The translations under genes and the position numbers were made by a program. Below, piece after piece: positions 13,252 to 25,000 of a DNA stretch of 64,000 bases. Source of the stretch: Styela clava (Eukaryota; Chordata; Ascidiacea; Stolidobranchia; Styelidae); the NCBI RefSeq assembly GCF_964204865.1, contig NC_135251.1:18600001-18664000 (forward strand), in the 5' to 3' direction. The notes beneath the pieces are model-generated. The model had not been told where the DNA came from, did no database searches, and saw nothing but the letters and a program-made list of their open reading frames with translations. Each line of letters opens with the position of its first letter. Position 1 is the stretch's first letter.

Positions 13252-13572
13252 CATGGCATCTCTGATTACCTTGCGTCGGTACGCAGGTTCGAACTTCGAG
13301 TCCCATGCGGGTATAATTATGTGCGAGAGGATTGCTGGACTCGCCGCCGCAGGGTGGTTCACCTAACCACTGGTCAGTTACGGCATCCTCAACCTAGAGC
13401 CATTATATAATGGCTCTGCTCAACCATCAAGTCCATGCATCTAAGAACAAATCACTAATCCCATGCACGACATGGACTGGTAACCGGACGAGATGCCGGG
13501 ATTCGCTATATGATTAGGCCGTCTTATAGGCTTTCATCGCCCACAGAAATGTGCAAATCCTATTCTCAGTCT
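13252..13572 (+). repeat. SINE family 1, 3' piece
   Basis: It continues the SINE begun at 11656, with a B box (AGGTTCGAACTTC), the GAGGATTGCTGGACTC segment, CTAATCCCATGC and a decayed AAATCCTATTC end. Sequence decay suggests the SINE is older than the inverted pair just downstream. Confidence 0.85.
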
Positions 13573-13811
13573 ACAACAGGTTTGTTATTCGTCGATCCGC
13601 TTGATTTCACCGTAGATACCTTATACAGATGTCCAGTGGTGAGAATCAAAACTTCAGTTCTTTTTTCTGCATTAAAATAACACTCTTTATACAAATCTGC
13701 GGAACATGGACATATGATTTCTCTAACATTTGCGAACGCAAAATTAGTTATAAGCAGTAGTTCAATTTAATAGATCGCCTTTACGAAATTACGCTAGAAT
13801 TAGATCATTAC

Positions 13812-13848
13812 CAATGACATTAAACTTGTCCATTGTTTAATGTCATTG
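13812..13848. other. Perfect 14-bp inverted repeat
   Basis: CAATGACATTAAAC at 13812-13825 is mirrored by GTTTAATGTCATTG at 13835-13848 with a 9-base loop. Function is unknown; it may be the core of a small foldback element. Confidence 0.6.
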
Positions 13849-13982
13849 ATCATTACGAAGCACTTGTGGTTTTAATTTTTGCTGAACATGAATACTTTTT
13901 TTAGGCTACACTCCAGCCTTTATAGTTTTATGCTATTTCCCCTTATCTAAACATTTTTATTATATTTTCTTGCAATAATATG

Positions 13983-14308
13983 TAGGATAGGATTTACATA
14001 TTTATCCCGGGGGAGAGGAAATCTGCTTAATCATATGGCGAACCACGGCCAGACCGATTACCAGTCCAGGTCGGGTATGGGATTAGTTAGCCAGTTATTT
14101 GTTTTCGGAAGCATCGACTTGATGGTGGAGGAAGCCGAAACCGACCAGCGGTTACGCGAACCACCTTACGGTAGCGAGGAGTCCAGCAATCCTTTCGCAC
14201 ATGATCATCCCCGCGTGGGATTCGAACCTGCGATCCCACGAAAAGTAATCAGAGATGCGGTGGCGAGCAGACTCCTAACGCTTAGCACGATGCGCCACTC
14301 CGCCGAGC
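13983..14308 (-). repeat. SINE family 1, complete copy on the minus strand
   Basis: Read on the minus strand, it starts with a tRNA-like head (A box TGGCGCATCGTGCTAAG, B box GGTTCGAATCCCAC) and ends in CCGGGATAAATATGTAAATCCTATCCTA. A 102-codon open frame across it is a by-product of the SINE sequence, because similar frames appear in other copies. Confidence 0.93.
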
Positions 14309-14381
14309 ATGTTTTCCAATATTACGGTACATATTATATGTAGTAGTATATATTCAGGATTTCTTATATATACTTTTCATT

Positions 14382-14722
14382 GGCGCGGGGGTGTGGCTCA
14401 ACGGGCTAAGCGTTAGGAATACGCTCGCCACCGCACCTCCAATGACTCTGCGTGGGTTCGCAGGTTCGAATCCCATGCAGGGATGGTTATGTGCGAGAGG
14501 ATTGCTGGACTCCTCGCCGTCGTTGGGTGGTTCACGTAACCGCTGGTCGGTTACGGCTTCCTCCACCACCAAGTCAATGCTTCCGAAAACAAACAATATA
14601 ACTAATCCCATACCCGACTTGGAATGGTAACCGGACGAGAGGCCGTGGTTCGCCATATGGATAAGCCGTCTTATCGGCTTTCCTCTCCCCCGGGATAAAT
14701 ATGTAAATCCTATCCTATCCTA
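14382..14722 (+). repeat. SINE family 1, complete reference copy
   Basis: A tRNA-derived SINE of about 340 bases. The A box (TGGCTCAACGGG, 14394-14405) and a canonical B box (GGTTCGAATCCC, 14463-14474) form a type 2 RNA polymerase III promoter. The body contains GTGCGAGAGGATTGCTGGAC and TAATCCCATACC. The 3' tail is a short ATCCT repeat after CCGGGATAAATATG. The head-to-head minus copy lies 73 bases upstream. Confidence 0.95.
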
Positions 14723-16094
14723 TTTATATAAGTTGAACTTTAATATATATGCTTCTTTCAAAATTTACTGTGAAATTGTGGACTCCAACTACCTCCAACG
14801 TGTTTTGATTGACGAATTCCAGTAAACAAATAACGCGTAGTAGCCTAGTTATTTTGTTTGGTTATCTCGAGGTACGGTAAGTGGCCTACGTTAGCACAGA
14901 TCTGCTGTTTTGAGTAAGCTTTGATCACCATAAATTGTTTAACGTTATAGAATATTAGAGTATTTTATGAACCGTGAACGTCACGTGTAAAGTTTAAAGA
15001 AAAACTGACGATATTTGGAATTGCGGATTTGTAAATTGCTTAACTTCGGCGTTTAGCAATGTTTTCTGAATTTAGCACGTTGAATGAACTTTAATATCTG
15101 CCAGTCCACTGCTTACTGACTTTAGCTCCAGTTATCGTATTTTAAAACTCTGTTATGTTTTATTATTATTCCAATTTCACAATCTGGATTTCAATTCCAA
15201 CACTGGTTTAATATATTTTCCTTTCATACAGATGTATGGAAAATTCAATCTGTAATCAACCATGCAATAAAACTTTCTTTTTTATCTAATTTATGTCAAT
15301 GTATAACTTATGAATGTACAGATGTCTGAATGTAGAAGCAGAAGATACAATACTTATTACCTAACAAATCGTGAACTGGAATGATCAAAGATCGAAGTAT
15401 ATTTGTACACGTTTTGTAGCAATATTTTCTATAATAAATTACTAATATCATACTTTATTTCATAAATGGTAATTTTTCTGTGGCAATCCAGCTATACCTT
15501 ACATCTGGGACATGTTGAACTTGTCATTATTAACTGACTATTGTACATACATTGTGCATTGCAGTAGTGCTTTCCTTAATTGTCTATTTACTTTATTGTG
15601 CTTATTGTCTCATTATAACATAACAGTCTTATACTGCTGTTATATTTGTGAAGGGTGCATGTCGAACAATTTTGTATTAGGCCAGTAACGCCTTGTACAT
15701 ACAGACATATATCCCATTTCTGTTATATTGTATATATATATAGACTATTATGCAGATACTATTACATTTCGAGACAAATATGCATGCATGCACGCTTGCA
15801 TTTCTTAAGATTTAGAAAATAATTTGAGTAACAGCCATACTTCACACGTTTATCATTTCATGACATCTCAGGATCCAAATCGAATTATTTTGAATATTGG
15901 AAATACAATTAATTTGAGAAATTGAAATTTCGAAATATTCAGACAATATTGGGTTATTCTCAAGTCCATATTCCTAATTATGTACTTCATATTATTAACA
16001 GTTACAGGTTAAAGAACAGAAATAACAACAATTCAATGTGGAGCAACATAGGCTATACAGTCAAATATTTTGAAACAGTCAATATTACTCGGAG
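14723..16094. other. Intergenic region before SPATA7
   Basis: No gene is recognised. The part just before 16095 probably holds the 5' untranslated sequence of SPATA7. A small TA run lies near 15730. Confidence 0.3.
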
Positions 16095-19000
16095 ATGGTG
16101 ACCGTCATGAATAACCAAGGCATGATGATGGGGCCTATGAAAGGTCATCTGGCACCCAATAGTAGCCGTAAGCATCTATTTTCATCTCGTTTCCAATCTG
16201 AAAAGATTATAGGCTATCATGTATGTCAGGGCTACTCAACTGGCAGACCGCGGTCCTAATCCGGACCTTTCGACCCTTTAATTTAGACCACGTCTGTTCG
16301 TTTATTTTGTCAGCATAAGCATCGTTTTATAGTTTTAGAAGATTTTGGTACAAAATAAATACACAGCCTAACAGTTTTTCCTACTGGTACCGATGTGCGA
16401 TATTTGTGGCCATATTTGCGAGCCATTGCTCTTGTATTTAATATAATATTGCTTTTGAAGTTTCGTCTATTTAATGAAATAAAATTTCTGTAATGACCGG
16501 ACCCCAGTAATTTTGAAGTTCTATAAACGGACGGACTACTTGTGAAAATAGTTGAGTAGCCCTGATGTATGTCATACTTTGGTATATTACCATATGAGCA
16601 CTGATGGTAGTAGAAGACATATTACAATAAAATTTTATTATCTAGATCAGTGGTTATCAAACTTTTTAAATATATTCCCTCCTTTTTCTATATACACTCA
16701 TCATTCCTCCTCACTTGCATAACAACTCTTATTTCCGTGTTCAATTATTGATGGATAATTAGCTAGTCATACATGCAACTCGCACTCTTGGCGATTGTAC
16801 ATTTTGAAAAGTTCATGAATGTGTACAAAAATAACTAAATAAGTGAAGGAACAAAGCTAATACAAAATTAAATTTTCTCCCTCAAACCATTCAAATCCCA
16901 TTTGGAGAGGAATTCATTCCCGGTTGGGAAGAGCTGCTTCTAATTATTTTCAAACAAACTTTAAATTATCATTATTCAACTTTATTTTGACTATTATTTG
17001 AACAAAACTTATTAATAATCCATTAATAATTTTGTCACTCTATTTGAAAGCTTCATGGATGGAATAACATATAATTCATGTTTTGCAGCATTCAAACCAA
17101 CGATCAACAAGTTATCATCTCAGTATATGATCCAAGACCATATGTCAAGTCATTACATAAAATTGGGAACTGCAAAATGTAAGTTTTTTCATTTGCTTAT
17201 TACCTTACTACAGAGTGCTCCGAAAAAACACAACCCACGTCATTTGGATCATATTCTAGGGCAAATGTAAAATCTGTGCCCTGGATTGAGTGTCCTGGAT
17301 AGCTGAAACTTTTGGGTACAATCATGCACAAACAGAAGTTCAAGTGTTGAAAAATATTCTTTATTTTCATAGAATTAATTAGGAAATTTATGGGGTTTTG
17401 TTGCGCAACCCTGTAGTTCTGAACTGATTGTTGCAAAATATATTCCTCTACCAGTTACCTAATAATGGAATAAAATTATTTACCAATACAATTTATGCGA
17501 AAGTATTTAAACGATTTTCTATCAATGGATGCCAATGTGGTAAGTGATCTATACATCACTGCAGAAACTTGTATCTAGGACAGTTGTGATTTACAATCAA
17601 AATAATTAAAGTGGCAAGTTAATGATCGAACCAATCAAGAAATCAAGTAAATGCGTGAAGGCTAAAAGTAATATTTTGTTGATATCTTGTTTTAGTTTGG
17701 TGGTGACCAGATAAGGGTATTATTGGATAGACATATGTCAGATAATGGTATTATCAACAAAGCATGTTTGGATATTTTACTTGTTCACGCTATTCGCTCT
17801 AAACAAGGCTTTTACTCATGCATCTGATGATGAAGAACAAGAATTCAAAAATTTCTCGCATTATGTTCTAGCTGCTATTGACAACAAACCACCTAAATCT
17901 ATGACTACAAGTGTGAAGAAACGAGATCAGATGAGAAGAGAAGCAATGGCAAAACAAATGAAACTCTTCGATTTTGAAAAAGAAATGAAACACAGCAGTT
18001 CATTGTCTAATCAGGTTTTATATTTGAGTTGTACTATTTAATTTTCTAATACAAAGGATATTTGTGCAAGTTAGATACAGACATCCTTAGTCTCTTATAT
18101 CAACAAGTCATATACAATGTAAATATGAAATTGTGTAGGATTTTGAATTGTGTAGATTACAATTCGTTTAAATCATTATATGACTCACTTATAAAAATTA
18201 TTATAAATTTATAAATTTCGCTTCTAGATATGTCTTTTGCGCTAAACAAGGCGCTGCACAAGTAGCCACTGCTAGACAAGGAGCTACTATAGTTTGAAAG
18301 GACCATAATCTTTTATATTCGGCATTGCATACCCAATATTTTACCTCCTTGGTGAGTTGGGGGACATGAGATTTAAAACCTACATTTTAACATATGGTGT
18401 CATCATAGTTAGGTCTAACGCTTTACCCACCAGGCCATCATGCTGTGGTGATAATCAGGTGATAACCGTGGAATTTGTTTGAAAAAATATGTTTTGAGGC
18501 AACATCTATATTTTATATCAGCTCATTTTTATGCTGCTTTCAGATGCGAGACTCCGATGCCTACGGATCACCTCGTTTACTTTCAGTAACTGTGACTAAG
18601 ACGGGATACGATGAAATGCGACCACGTTCATCATCGTCATTTCATTCTCAACATCGATCGAAATCTGGTTACAGTCCTCGTTCATCAACAACTTCTAATC
18701 CAAATTCTCCTCGAAATAAGTCACAAAAATCGGACATTTTAAATCAAACATATAGCGGAGATTACTTGGACAGACACGAAGAACGTTTCAAAAACACAGA
18801 CACTCCTTTTACACCACGTTTGAAAAAACGATCGGGGAAATCATATCTGTCAAATTCAAAGCATTATGCTCCACCTCTTGTCATAAAGAAAGAGAATAAA
18901 AGAAAAATTGCAACTAAGTCGCATGAATCTAAAGAAGATAATGTCTCCCCAGTAGCATCTTATTCAGATTTGAGATCAGCTCAGGATAAGACACCCAACA

Positions 19001-22000
19001 GGTCAGTATAAGAGTTCTATATCTATCATGTCTTTGAGAAATTCTTTTATCAGATAAAAATTTGCGAATTTTTTAATTTTTTATATATATTCATAATTTT
19101 ATGTCTTTTGCTCTGAATAAGCCTCTGCAAAAAGTGACCACTTCTAGTTTTGAAGAGCGGCTATTGCTTGGAAATACCGGAACATTTTCAGTTTGGCATT
19201 GCCTCCTCATTTATCACACCCTGAGTGAAGTGGGTGGGTGCCGGATTTTATCCCAAGATTTTAAATAACCCTTGATGTCATCATCATTGTTGCCATTTGA
19301 ATGGTGTTTTGGGCTGCCATATAGACAGCAGGTTTGTACAACATCTGCTCAATGCATGACTATTGAATTAATATGGTAAAACATAAGCACAAAAGTATTA
19401 TTTCTTCCACAGCTAGTGTGTGTCAATCCATCTCTAATGCATGATAATAACAAGTGAGTACTTGTTATTAACAGATCAATAATGCACCTGTTTGACCTTC
19501 TTATCATTGTTGAATGTTATTGTTATTGATTCAGGTGTAGGTAGTATTTTAATTATTGTGATGTCACAATATGGTACAGTTAGTGCAGAAATGATCTAGA
19601 ATTAAATATTAATCAGTTGTGAAAGCTTTTGCTTGAGTTGGAATGTGAGTTCAGATGTTGAGGAAAATATGAGCAAAGAACAAAAACCTAGGTGTATTGT
19701 CAAGGCAGGTCAATGTTTGCTTCCAAAGCAAGAAAATCAGGAGCTCCTCGCCCGAAACCATTTGCGTTATTTGCGCAAAATTTTTACAAGAAAATCGCAG
19801 CTTGTTATGTATTTGGGTCTGGTGGATATGCATATTTTAGATAAAAGTGTCCCACCTGGTTTGCGGATTGATGTAAAACCACCTGGCTACAAGAACGTCA
19901 TAAATGAGAGAGATATGGATAAATGGTTTACTACTCTTCAGCAGTGCTCTGCAAGCCTACTCACTCTTCTGCGAAAAATGTACATCAAAGATATCGAAAA
20001 ATGTGAGTCGATCATCAAATACTCGGTAACACAGCTCACGACAATAATCACCTCTCTTCGTGGAGTAGAAAGAAAAGTTGTGAGAAACGATGTTCTTGGA
20101 CTTTTGGATAAGATTAGTCAAGAATGCAACAAAGATTTAGTTTCAAAATTTGATGTCGCAGAGGAACGTATTATATTCGATAAAGCAATGAAAGAGGACA
20201 GAAATAAAATATTAGAAACTTTTTTGAATCATGACAGAAAAGTTAGTTTTGCTGATAGAAATAATAACTTAGAAGAACTGGAAGAAAGTAGAACAAAAAG
20301 TGGGCAACTGCAGTCAACCTGCTGTGATATGGATGTTGAAAATAATGCTCATGAAGGGTAATGAATATTGCTAAACTATTGAGAAACTTTTGTATTGATT
20401 AGTATCAAAATATAACTGAAGGATGTATTAGTTTTCAGTTGTGGAATTCATGAATATATTATAGTTGAATTGCCAATTTTTGTTTCAGAAAAGTAGGCCT
20501 ACTGTGAATGATTTTGGAGCAGACTTAAATTTGAAGGCGCTCTTATGCATAACACAACACATGTCTCTATTAGTGTGTTGTATTTACCGGTAACTATATC
20601 TATCAGCATCATAAATTGAAAATCAAATGTTTAAATCCTATGCTTATTAACCAATCGATGGTATATTTTGTATAGTTTTAGCACTATTACCACGGCACAC
20701 TCAGAATTTTTCCACAGTTATTGACACATTTTTTCATTCAAGCCAGAGACATTTGAGCATGTGGAAACACTAGGGTTTACACAAGCATTGCACTTAATTG
20801 GCAGTACACATCTTAAATGTAGATACCTTTACAATCAAACCTGCTGTCCTTATGGCAGCCCAATGACAGCCCCTCATAAAAAGAGTAACACAGCCCCAAG
20901 TGTTGATTCTTCTGAATGTAGTAGAATATATTTTTGATTAAGGCGCTGTATAAAGTATAACCTATTATATTTTCAGGGAACACGAAAGAAGATGGATTGA
21001 AGAACAGACTGATCTTATGCAAAGACTTACTCTTGATGAATCAAAACGTACTTATGATAATATATATCCCAGTCAAGCCAGGTATACATTATATTTAGTT
21101 TTACATTCTTGTGCCTAAATATCATAGGAATATGCAAATTCTATTTGTCAAATAGAAAGCAGAGAGTCCAGGTCAATTACGAAACATTACATATTAGATC
21201 GAGTTAGGAGCAATTGAATTCAATTCGACATTGATGTAATCAAAAATATCAAGACAAAAATGGATTAAAAGAATTTAGCCTATTTTATGAAGTTTTAATT
21301 TTGAATATAAAATATCATATATATTCTATGAATTGGGAGATTGTTGTATTGTGTACAGCTATCACAAAGCCTACTTTTCTTACGATCGTCAGATTTAAAT
21401 TTGCTCGGAACAACCAACATATTTTTTAATCAAAATATTCTAAATTATTTCTAAAATTAAAAATTTAATATACCGAATAAAACATTTTGTATGTATTCAA
21501 ATATTCGATTCCTTCTTGACGTCCCTGTTTTACTTTTTTGGCAACCAAAACAAACTTGAGGACTGCATGTTTTTGTCAATCTTTCTCAAATCTAATTTAA
21601 TAAAATTGATTTTATCAAATTTAAATTCAGTTGAATTTAAAGTCTATTTAACATCTCTTATATTTTATGCCAACAAAAAAAATTGACCTCTCTTAATTTT
21701 CAAATTGTTGTAATGTATGTATCACAGTAATGTAGATTGTACGCACTGTAGTGTAGATTTGTTCTGTGTTATTGTTTAGTACAACGAATGACTATGGTTT
21801 TCGGCAAACTGGAACGGGAAGCACGAATTTTCTTGGAACATCCAGTTTAGGAAGAAGTTTTATAAGGTTATTTGCAATTTATTATGCAATGATGATTTGT
21901 GCAACTGAATCTCGCAGTGTAGTTATTCTTTATTCATTCTGGTTATATTATATTGAATTACCTTAATTTCCATGAGGAGCAAAAGCACAATCATTATTAT

Positions 22001-25000
22001 TACTTTTATAAAATTTGACCACACAAGTTACCGTATTTAAATAATTACTTTATTTAATTATCGCTTTGAGTCTAGTCCAGCGTTTCCCAACCTTTTTTGG
22101 TCGCGGACTATTTTTTCACTGGCGAAAACCTTTGCGGACTCGACGTGAGTTTTTTGCAACCGTACTCTGTGTGAAGAAGTAGTAAAACCAAACAACAGAA
22201 TTTTTCCGAATTTCAAAATCGGAAATGCTACGCAATTACGCCTTTGTTAAAAGGGCCGACTTCTTAGTGTATAAATGGCCTTTTCTGTCGCACAATATTC
22301 AATCCTTGACAACGACAAGAATTTAAAATGTTTTCCTATTTTAGTTTAATTGTGTTCATGGTCACTCGCGATTGCGTTGATTTATGACAAGATGAAAGCA
22401 TTACTTCTTTTAAATGCAACGGCAATCTGCGAACATAATAATGTGAGAATATACTGCCCGATTATATTTAGTTTTGATTTAAATTATTTGCGATCTTGCG
22501 AATTTGTTATCGCTGTTAGAAAAATCCTACTATCTGCTATAAATTTCTAGAAAGTACAACTTGATTTAGTACTTATTAAAAATATAATTAGTATATTAGT
22601 GAATAAAAATAAAAAATATTCATAGCCTTGCTTTAATATTAATTTAATTGTGATCATTTTACTCTGCGATTCGTATTTTTGTGAATTGGACAAATATGAG
22701 CTGTTCGTACAACAGTGTCGCTCGCAGGCCAAAATCAAAGGTTGCAAGTCATTGGTGTAATCGTAAAAACAGCTGTTTTGTCACTATAATTAAGAGAATC
22801 GTCGCGGGCCTGATTATTTTGCTCCGCTGGCCGTAGGTTGCGGACCCTGCAGTAAAGCAAAGAATTCTGAGGGAAATGCCCTGATACGAATACTACGGTA
22901 GCACCCGAAATTTTGCAATTTGCAACATGTCTAAAAAAGCGTTTTTAAAAAACTTATGGTGTTTTCAGTTTTATTTCCAGTATTTTGTATTGCCGCTTTT
23001 CTATTTAGAAAATTTAGGTTGCCACCATTGACACCTACCAGAAAAATTATTCCTCGTACAACAACGACTAAATCCAATCGTTTGATTAAACGACGCGCAA
23101 GTGACATGTCGCGTCACTTGTTATCAAATTTTCGAAAAATAAATTGCTATTCTAATAATTGAATATTCGAATATATGCCAAGCCTTACTCATTCAGTATC
23201 CAGAAATTATTGACTCGATTAATGTTATATGGATAAACTTTTCATAAGCTTTTCATGTTTTATGTAAATTCTAAGGTAAATTGTGGCTGATGGTTAAGTT
23301 TCGCAAAAACAATTACGGCTCGCAGTGAATTTATGGCTCGTTGCGGACTCATTCAAACGCACCGCGGACTCAGGTTGGGAAACACTGGTCTAGTCGTTTG
23401 AATACTTCGGCCGAATATGAGTTGTTTATGTATTATGTACACAGGGTTCCAGTTGTTGCATGATTTTTGTTTAGTTTGCATGTCGGTAATAAGTTTTACT
23501 TTCATACATACTTCTTTTTTACATATTTATTTGAATGTACAAAGCAATTTTTGCTAAAATGCATGTTTGGAATAAATCATAATAATATTGTGATTTAGAT
23601 AATCTTTCGAGTCAAGGCTGTGGAGTTTTGAGTTTGGCATGTTTTCACTGGAGTCCTATTTTCGAACTCCATGGATTTGGAAGTCAAAATTCTGAATTTC
23701 TCGAAATTGATCTCAAAACTTTGTGAACTTTCAGTAGTGATAAAAAAATGAAATTCCCACAGAATCTCAAAAAGCATCAATAATAATGAGTTTCCCAACA
23801 GGAAAGGATTGCATAAGCTGCAGATTTTGCTATTAAAATTTGATTTTGTCGGAGCTAGAGTCAATTTCTTTTATCGCTGAGTAGGAGTCAAAATTCGAGT
23901 CAATGGTGAATTTCCCTCAACTGCACAGCCTCTTGCTTCTAAGATAGTACATTTTCAATTTCCTGAATAGCATGAAACATTTATTTTAGTGGACTTTTTT
24001 TACCCTCAATGCATTCTAACTTGTATTACTCACACCTACCTAGATCTGATACGTTTGCAAAGAATGAAACAAAGAATCGAATTCAAGCTGAAGAAGAAGA
24101 AATGAAATATTTGGAATTTATCAACGGAGTGACGAATGATATACTGACAAGAGGAATTTATTCAGACAGGTATGATACAGAAATATTTGAAAACAGTGGT
24201 TCTTGAATTGATGCTCAAGATGAATACTGCATGCTGCGTGTGTAAGATCTGCTAGGACCAAGCTTGCAAAATAACACTTGTAGCTTGTATAATATTTGTA
24301 ACATTTCTCATTGTCAACAAAGAACAATCTCATTTTATTTATCGTTCAACATTTGTAACCTAAGGCTGTGGTCTGGTTTTCATCAAAAATGTCACAGTTG
24401 CTTATTTGTGTTAGTGTTCAGAAAAATTTTGAATCTTCACTCTTTCGATGGCATAGTTGTTTTCTATGCATACGGGTCCGCCAGCGCAAAAGTCCTGGAG
24501 AATCTCGATCACTTAGCAGATCTAGCTTAGCTGGGTTTTTTATGTTTGATTCATAATAGCAATCGCCTCATGCTGACCTTTCACTCTATTTTCCATTCAG
24601 CCACAGAGTTATTGTTTATTAGTTCCGTCAATTTAATTTTTTTAAATGACACTTAACTAGTGTTTTTTTCTCTGTAAAAGCAGCCGCGAATAGTGATATG
24701 CTAATAGCTACTATTTCGGGGGGGGGGGGGGGGGGAAACGGAAGCTTTCTAATTCAGCATTGCCTAACTAGTTTGTTAAACCCTGATTGAGGTGGTAGGC
24801 ATGAGATTCAAACTCTAAATGCATAACCTGCTATGCCAATACAGTCAACTGCTTGAAAATCCAGTGTTACGAAAATGCTGATAAATTTTATTAGCGTTGG
24901 TGGTATCACCGTTCGAAAATTTTAGAAATATAAATCAATCAAGCATCAATTGCTTCAAGTTTCATATTTATTCTTTACATTTGGTGAATGCAAAAACTTG

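Noticed and set aside
14035-14656. Two open frames of about 100 codons on opposite strands (also 31116-31475)
   Set aside because: They lie entirely within SINE copies, and the same peptide pieces recur in each copy.
16645-16700. hAT-like end CAGTGGTTATCAAAC (and similar at about 36723 and 39507)
   Set aside because: Single ends only; elements cannot be delimited.
17745-17871. Signal-peptide-like start (hydrophobic MVLSTKHVWIFYLF) of a separate secreted protein
   Set aside because: The frame runs into SPATA7 exon 3. The acceptor at 17871 joins exon 2 in the family reading, so the hydrophobic part is intron.
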